Assembly: GCA_937877165.1 (NCBI GenBank)
Contig: CALEFO010000064.1
Span: 1 to 13,328 of the forward strand
Direction of reading: 5' to 3'
Origin: an uncultured Lachnospiraceae bacterium
GTDB lineage: Bacteria > Bacillota > Clostridia > Lachnospirales > Lachnospiraceae
Length of the DNA: 13,328 nt
The notes under the pieces: model-generated
The model's input: the letters and a program-made list of their open reading frames with translations, nothing else
Database searches by the model: none
Told to the model about the DNA's origin: nothing
Made by a program: the position numbers and the translations under genes
Part shown: in pieces, positions 12,709 to 13,328 of the stretch
Layout of the letters: each line of letters starts with the position of its first letter
Position numbering within the stretch: position 1 is the stretch's first letter

Positions 12709-13328
12709 TACTGCTCGCCCTCCTTCTCCAGTTCTGCATCAATCTTCGCAAGTTCTTCCATTGCTACGGCATACTGCTCGTCATTCGGCGCTGTGCCGTG
12801 CCAGGACGCCTGATTCTCCATGTAAGAAACTCCCTTGCCCTTGACAGTCTTCGCAATGATCGCCGTAGGCATGCCCTTGGTGGCTCTTGCCTCCTCAAAT
12901 GCCTTCCGGATCTCGTCAAAATTGTGTCCATCAATGGTGATCACATGGAAGTTGAAGGCCTCAAACTTCTTATCGATCGGATACGGGTTGTTGACTTCGG
13001 AGATGTCGCCGTCAATCTGAAGGTTGTTGTTATCTACAATGACACAAAGATTATCCAGCTTCTTGGCGCCTGCGAACATCGCAGCCTCCCAGACCTGTCC
13101 TTCCTCCAGCTCGCCGTCTCCCAGGAGCGTATACACGCGGTAAGCCTTCTTGTCGATCTTTCCTGCGAGTGCCATGCCGCAGGCCGCGGAAATCCCCTGT
13201 CCGAGAGATCCGGAAGACATATCCAGGCCGGGCAGATACTGCATGCTGGGATGCCCCTGAAGTCTCGTTCCGAGCTTACGGAATGTCTTCAGCTCCTCCA
13301 CCGGAAAATATCCCTTCAGCGCCATCGC
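12708..13328 (-). CDS. Transketolase, N-terminal subunit (5' end missing)
   Basis: 206 codons are visible; the gene continues beyond the right edge and about 70 residues, including the usual SKGHA region, are missing. The thiamine diphosphate/Mg motif is clear: GDGELEEGQVWEA (about 70-82 of the visible part), ending about 30 residues later in VDNNNLQIDG. LQGHPSMQYLPGLDMSSGSL followed by GQG is also typical. The stop overlaps the start of the C-terminal subunit by one base. This half binds the diphosphate of the cofactor and works only with its partner. The visible ATG at 13325 is internal: the alignment with the family continues upstream of it. Confidence 0.96.
   Translation of the reverse strand, partial: AMALKGYFPVEELKTFRKLGTRLQGHPSMQYLPGLDMSSGSLGQGISAACGMALAGKIDKKAYRVYTLLGDGELEEGQVWEAAMFAGAKKLDNLCVIVDNNNLQIDGDISEVNNPYPIDKKFEAFNFHVITIDGHNFDEIRKAFEEARATKGMPTAIIAKTVKGKGVSYMENQASWHGTAPNDEQYAVAMEELAKIDAELEKEGEQ

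Noticed and set aside
1..13328. Mobile elements, CRISPR arrays, toxin-antitoxin or defence genes, tRNA genes
   Set aside because: No transposase, integrase, terminal repeats, regularly spaced repeats or tRNA-like cloverleaf were found. Gene content is housekeeping throughout.

Overview
The window looks like chromosomal core sequence from a moderately GC-rich Firmicute, most likely a Clostridia/Lachnospiraceae relative. The evidence is the combination of an Rrf2 regulator beside suf genes, a transketolase split into two subunits, a CdaR/PucR regulator beside an MsmK/UgpC ATPase, a DUF624 (YesL) protein, a methionine aminopeptidase carrying a SEC-C zinc motif, and AGGAGG-type ribosome binding sites. 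The family assignments are secure. The genus is inference. I see no mobile element, CRISPR array, tRNA or rRNA.

Layout. Positions 1-1625 (minus): an Rrf2/IscR-like regulator, then sufC, then the first 41 codons of sufB, the start of an Fe-S cluster assembly operon. Positions 1626-1877: divergent promoter region. Positions 1878-3577 (plus, the only rightward block): tadA, the signal recognition particle RNA gene with a clear promoter overlapping the tadA stop codon, and a PflX-like radical SAM protein. Positions 3588-7178 (minus): a CdaR-family regulator, an MsmK/UgpC-type sugar ABC transporter ATPase and a YesL-family membrane protein, which together suggest carbohydrate uptake control. Positions 7337-10850 (minus): a small secreted protein of unknown function whose start overlaps the end of metG, then metG, then map. 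Positions 10924-13328 (minus): rpe and both transketolase subunits (the N-terminal one cut by the window edge), the non-oxidative pentose phosphate pathway.

How the genes fit together. Rrf2 probably senses Fe-S status and controls the SufC/SufB scaffold. map and metG are consecutive and act at the two ends of the initiator methionine's life: charging of the tRNA and removal of Met from nascent protein. The split transketolase genes overlap by one base (TAATG) and are followed by rpe, whose product supplies xylulose 5-phosphate to transketolase.

No obviously new multi-gene system is present. The parts most worth a second look are non-coding: a possible multi-stem leader before the yesL-like gene, a palindrome sitting exactly in the -35/-10 spacer of the msmK/ugpC promoter with a second inverted copy upstream, a run of hairpins between map and metG, candidate operators around rrf2-suf, and an apparently rod-like SRP RNA of about 195 nt. 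The uncharacterised secreted protein translated out of the end of metG is the only coding sequence I cannot place in a family. All RNA folds were read by eye and not computed.
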